Assembly (NCBI GenBank): GCA_964511665.1 | Contig: CAZEHA010000091.1 | Span: 1-6,296, forward strand | Length of the DNA: 6,296 bases | Direction: 5' to 3' | Source: JAGOEF01 sp964511665 | Lineage (GTDB): Bacteria > Bacteroidota > Bacteroidia > Bacteroidales > ML635J-15 | Shown here: positions 5,536 through 6,296 of the stretch, piece by piece | Layout: each line of letters opens with the position of its first letter | Position numbering within the stretch: the first letter of the stretch is position 1 | Made by a program: the position numbers and the translations under genes | The notes under the pieces: model-generated | The model's database searches: none | What the model saw: only the letters and a program-made list of their open reading frames with translations | What the model was told of the DNA's origin: nothing

Positions 5536-6027
5536 ATGACAAACAACAAGTACAGGTCAATTGTGAAATTGGATTTCCAATATGCACACCGATTTATGAA
5601 TTATCCGGGCGAAGCAAGTTATCTTCATGGACATTCCGGATTGTTAACGCTCGAAATTGAAGGCGATTTAGACAAGCACAATTATGCGTATCCGGTAAAA
5701 GAGGCACAAAAACTAGCTTGGGCTGTGGCTGACAATTTTCACCACGCAACAATTTTCCAAGAAGGCGACCCTTTACTTGATTTAGTGTTGCAAGGTTACG
5801 AAAAAACCGGAATGAAAGGTACAACCAATCGGTATGGGGCGACTGCAAATGCTCTCAACCATGAATTGGTTAAATCTTTTCCTGAAAGCAGAGTTGCAGT
5901 GAGTAATGGTCCATCTACATGTGAATGGTTCTGTACTGTATTCTATGAATTGTTGAAAGACAAGTTGAATATTAAAAAAGTAGAGTTCCGCTCTTCTTCA
6001 TTGAATTGTGCTTCATTAGAATTTTAG
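5536..6027 (+). CDS. 6-pyruvoyl-tetrahydropterin synthase / QueD-like protein
   Basis: A 163-residue protein of the T-fold PTPS/QueD family. Characterised members convert dihydroneopterin triphosphate to 6-pyruvoyl-tetrahydropterin or to 6-carboxy-tetrahydropterin, the queuosine/7-deazaguanine precursor. The zinc triad is intact: His18 in FQYAHRF, and His31 and His33 in YLHGHSG. The substrate-anchoring Glu is probably Glu130 in GPSTCEWF. The C-terminal strand KKVEFRSSS at 148-155 fits the fold. The catalytic Cys expected four residues before His31 is Ala27, although Glu26 is adjacent. The usual Asp-His pair is His69-His70 (NFHHATIF). The protein is longer than E. coli QueD, with an insertion around 72-105. 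It follows the Fur-family gene in the same operon and is followed by a terminator. The reaction is uncertain, and true QueD function should not be assumed. Confidence 0.85.
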   Translation: MTNNKYRSIVKLDFQYAHRFMNYPGEASYLHGHSGLLTLEIEGDLDKHNYAYPVKEAQKLAWAVADNFHHATIFQEGDPLLDLVLQGYEKTGMKGTTNRYGATANALNHELVKSFPESRVAVSNGPSTCEWFCTVFYELLKDKLNIKKVEFRSSSLNCASLEF

Positions 6028-6054
6028 TAAGGCGAATTCATAAAACGGGATTTG

Positions 6055-6093
6055 AAATCTACTAACGAATCCGGTTAGTAGATTTCTTTTTTT
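6055..6093 (+). terminator. Rho-independent terminator of the repressor/pterin operon
   Basis: Perfect 12-bp stem AAATCTACTAAC (6055-6066) pairing with GTTAGTAGATTT (6074-6085), with a 7-base loop. A C and seven T residues follow (6087-6093). It begins 27 bases after the pterin-fold stop codon. Because the stem ends in AAA/TTT, activity from the other strand is less likely. Confidence 0.9.
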
Positions 6094-6120
6094 ATGGATT
6101 ATTGAACTAATATCCTTTAC

Positions 6121-6296
6121 CGGGCACCTCGGTACAATTCGCTCTTGGGAGCGAATCACTCGGTGTCCGGTTTCGATACAATTCGATCTTGGGAGCGAAT
6201 CACTCGGTGTCCGGAGGCAATCGGACATCGAGTGAATTGCAACGATTGGAGTAATTCGTATCGAGATGTCCGGAATGTAAGGCTTCGCTGAAACAC
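6121..6296. repeat. Right cluster of palindromic (REP-like) repeats, inverted relative to the left cluster
   Basis: The cluster holds two tandem hairpin units (6130-6214), then a long imperfect hairpin, then a 49-base block that matches the left end in inverted orientation. In the imperfect hairpin CACTCGGTGTCCG at 6201-6213 pairs with CGGACATCGAGTG at 6222-6234 across an 8-base loop, with 12 of 13 Watson-Crick pairs and one G-T pair. No T-run follows any hairpin, so these are not intrinsic terminators. Open frames across it show no protein-like features. The block continues past the window end. Confidence 0.85.
6130..6214. repeat. Two tandem hairpin units, period 44 bases
   Basis: Unit A at 6130-6170 and unit B at 6174-6214 are 41 bases each, separated by TTT, with 39 of 41 positions identical. 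Unit A contains a perfect hairpin: ATTCGCTC (6137-6144), loop TTGG, GAGCGAAT (6149-6156). In unit B one stem position is changed (ATTCGATC), giving an A-G mismatch. Wider, imperfectly paired arms carry GGCACC/GGTGTCC-type ends. Confidence 0.85.

Noticed and set aside
6130..6214. CRISPR array
   Set aside because: Only two units separated by a 3-base spacer, each palindromic over most of its length, with no cas genes nearby. This fits REP-like elements and not spacers.
6016..6228. Minus-strand frame of 70 codons across the terminator and right repeat
   Set aside because: It is made of the terminator stem and repeat sequence, with no protein-like features.
1..6296. Composite transposon or IS element bounded by the end repeats
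   Set aside because: No transposase or integrase is encoded. The shared blocks are internally palindromic and rearranged, and target-site duplications cannot be seen within the window.

Overview
The window looks like chromosomal DNA from a member of the Bacteroidota, probably an anaerobic Bacteroidales-like lineage. The evidence is two candidate promoters of the TAnnTTTG type, a three-gene operon without Shine-Dalgarno sites, and the kinds of GT9, GT4 and MORN proteins present. The species cannot be named from the sequence alone.

Layout: bases 1-179 hold a cluster of imperfect palindromic repeats. Bases 165-3384 on the minus strand hold a tight operon read right to left: a GT9 (heptosyltransferase-like) glycosyltransferase, then an overlapping GT4 glycosyltransferase, then an exported alpha/beta-hydrolase esterase. 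A candidate promoter lies just upstream at about 3406-3413. This looks like a surface-glycan or LPS assembly and modification unit. Bases 3385-3808 are non-coding. A plus-strand gene at 3809-4675 encodes a secreted protein made almost entirely of MORN repeats. Bases 4676-5056 hold no confident gene, only one interrupted short frame. Bases 5057-6027 hold a two-gene plus-strand unit: a Fur/PerR-family metal-dependent repressor and a 6-pyruvoyl-tetrahydropterin-synthase/QueD-like protein. A well-formed promoter and a PerR-box-like palindrome precede the pair, and a strong intrinsic terminator follows at 6055-6093. Bases 6121-6296 hold the same repeat family as the left end, in inverted orientation.

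The two halves differ visibly. The minus-strand operon is richer in G+C and lacks Shine-Dalgarno sites. The plus-strand genes are AT-rich and each has an AAGGAG-type site. Both proteins of the regulator/pterin pair lack residues normally considered essential: one of the four structural zinc cysteines in the repressor, and the catalytic Cys and Asp in the pterin-fold protein. The most distinctive non-coding feature is the repeat family at both ends. It contains 44-bp-period hairpin units and supplies the last codons and the stop of the esterase gene.
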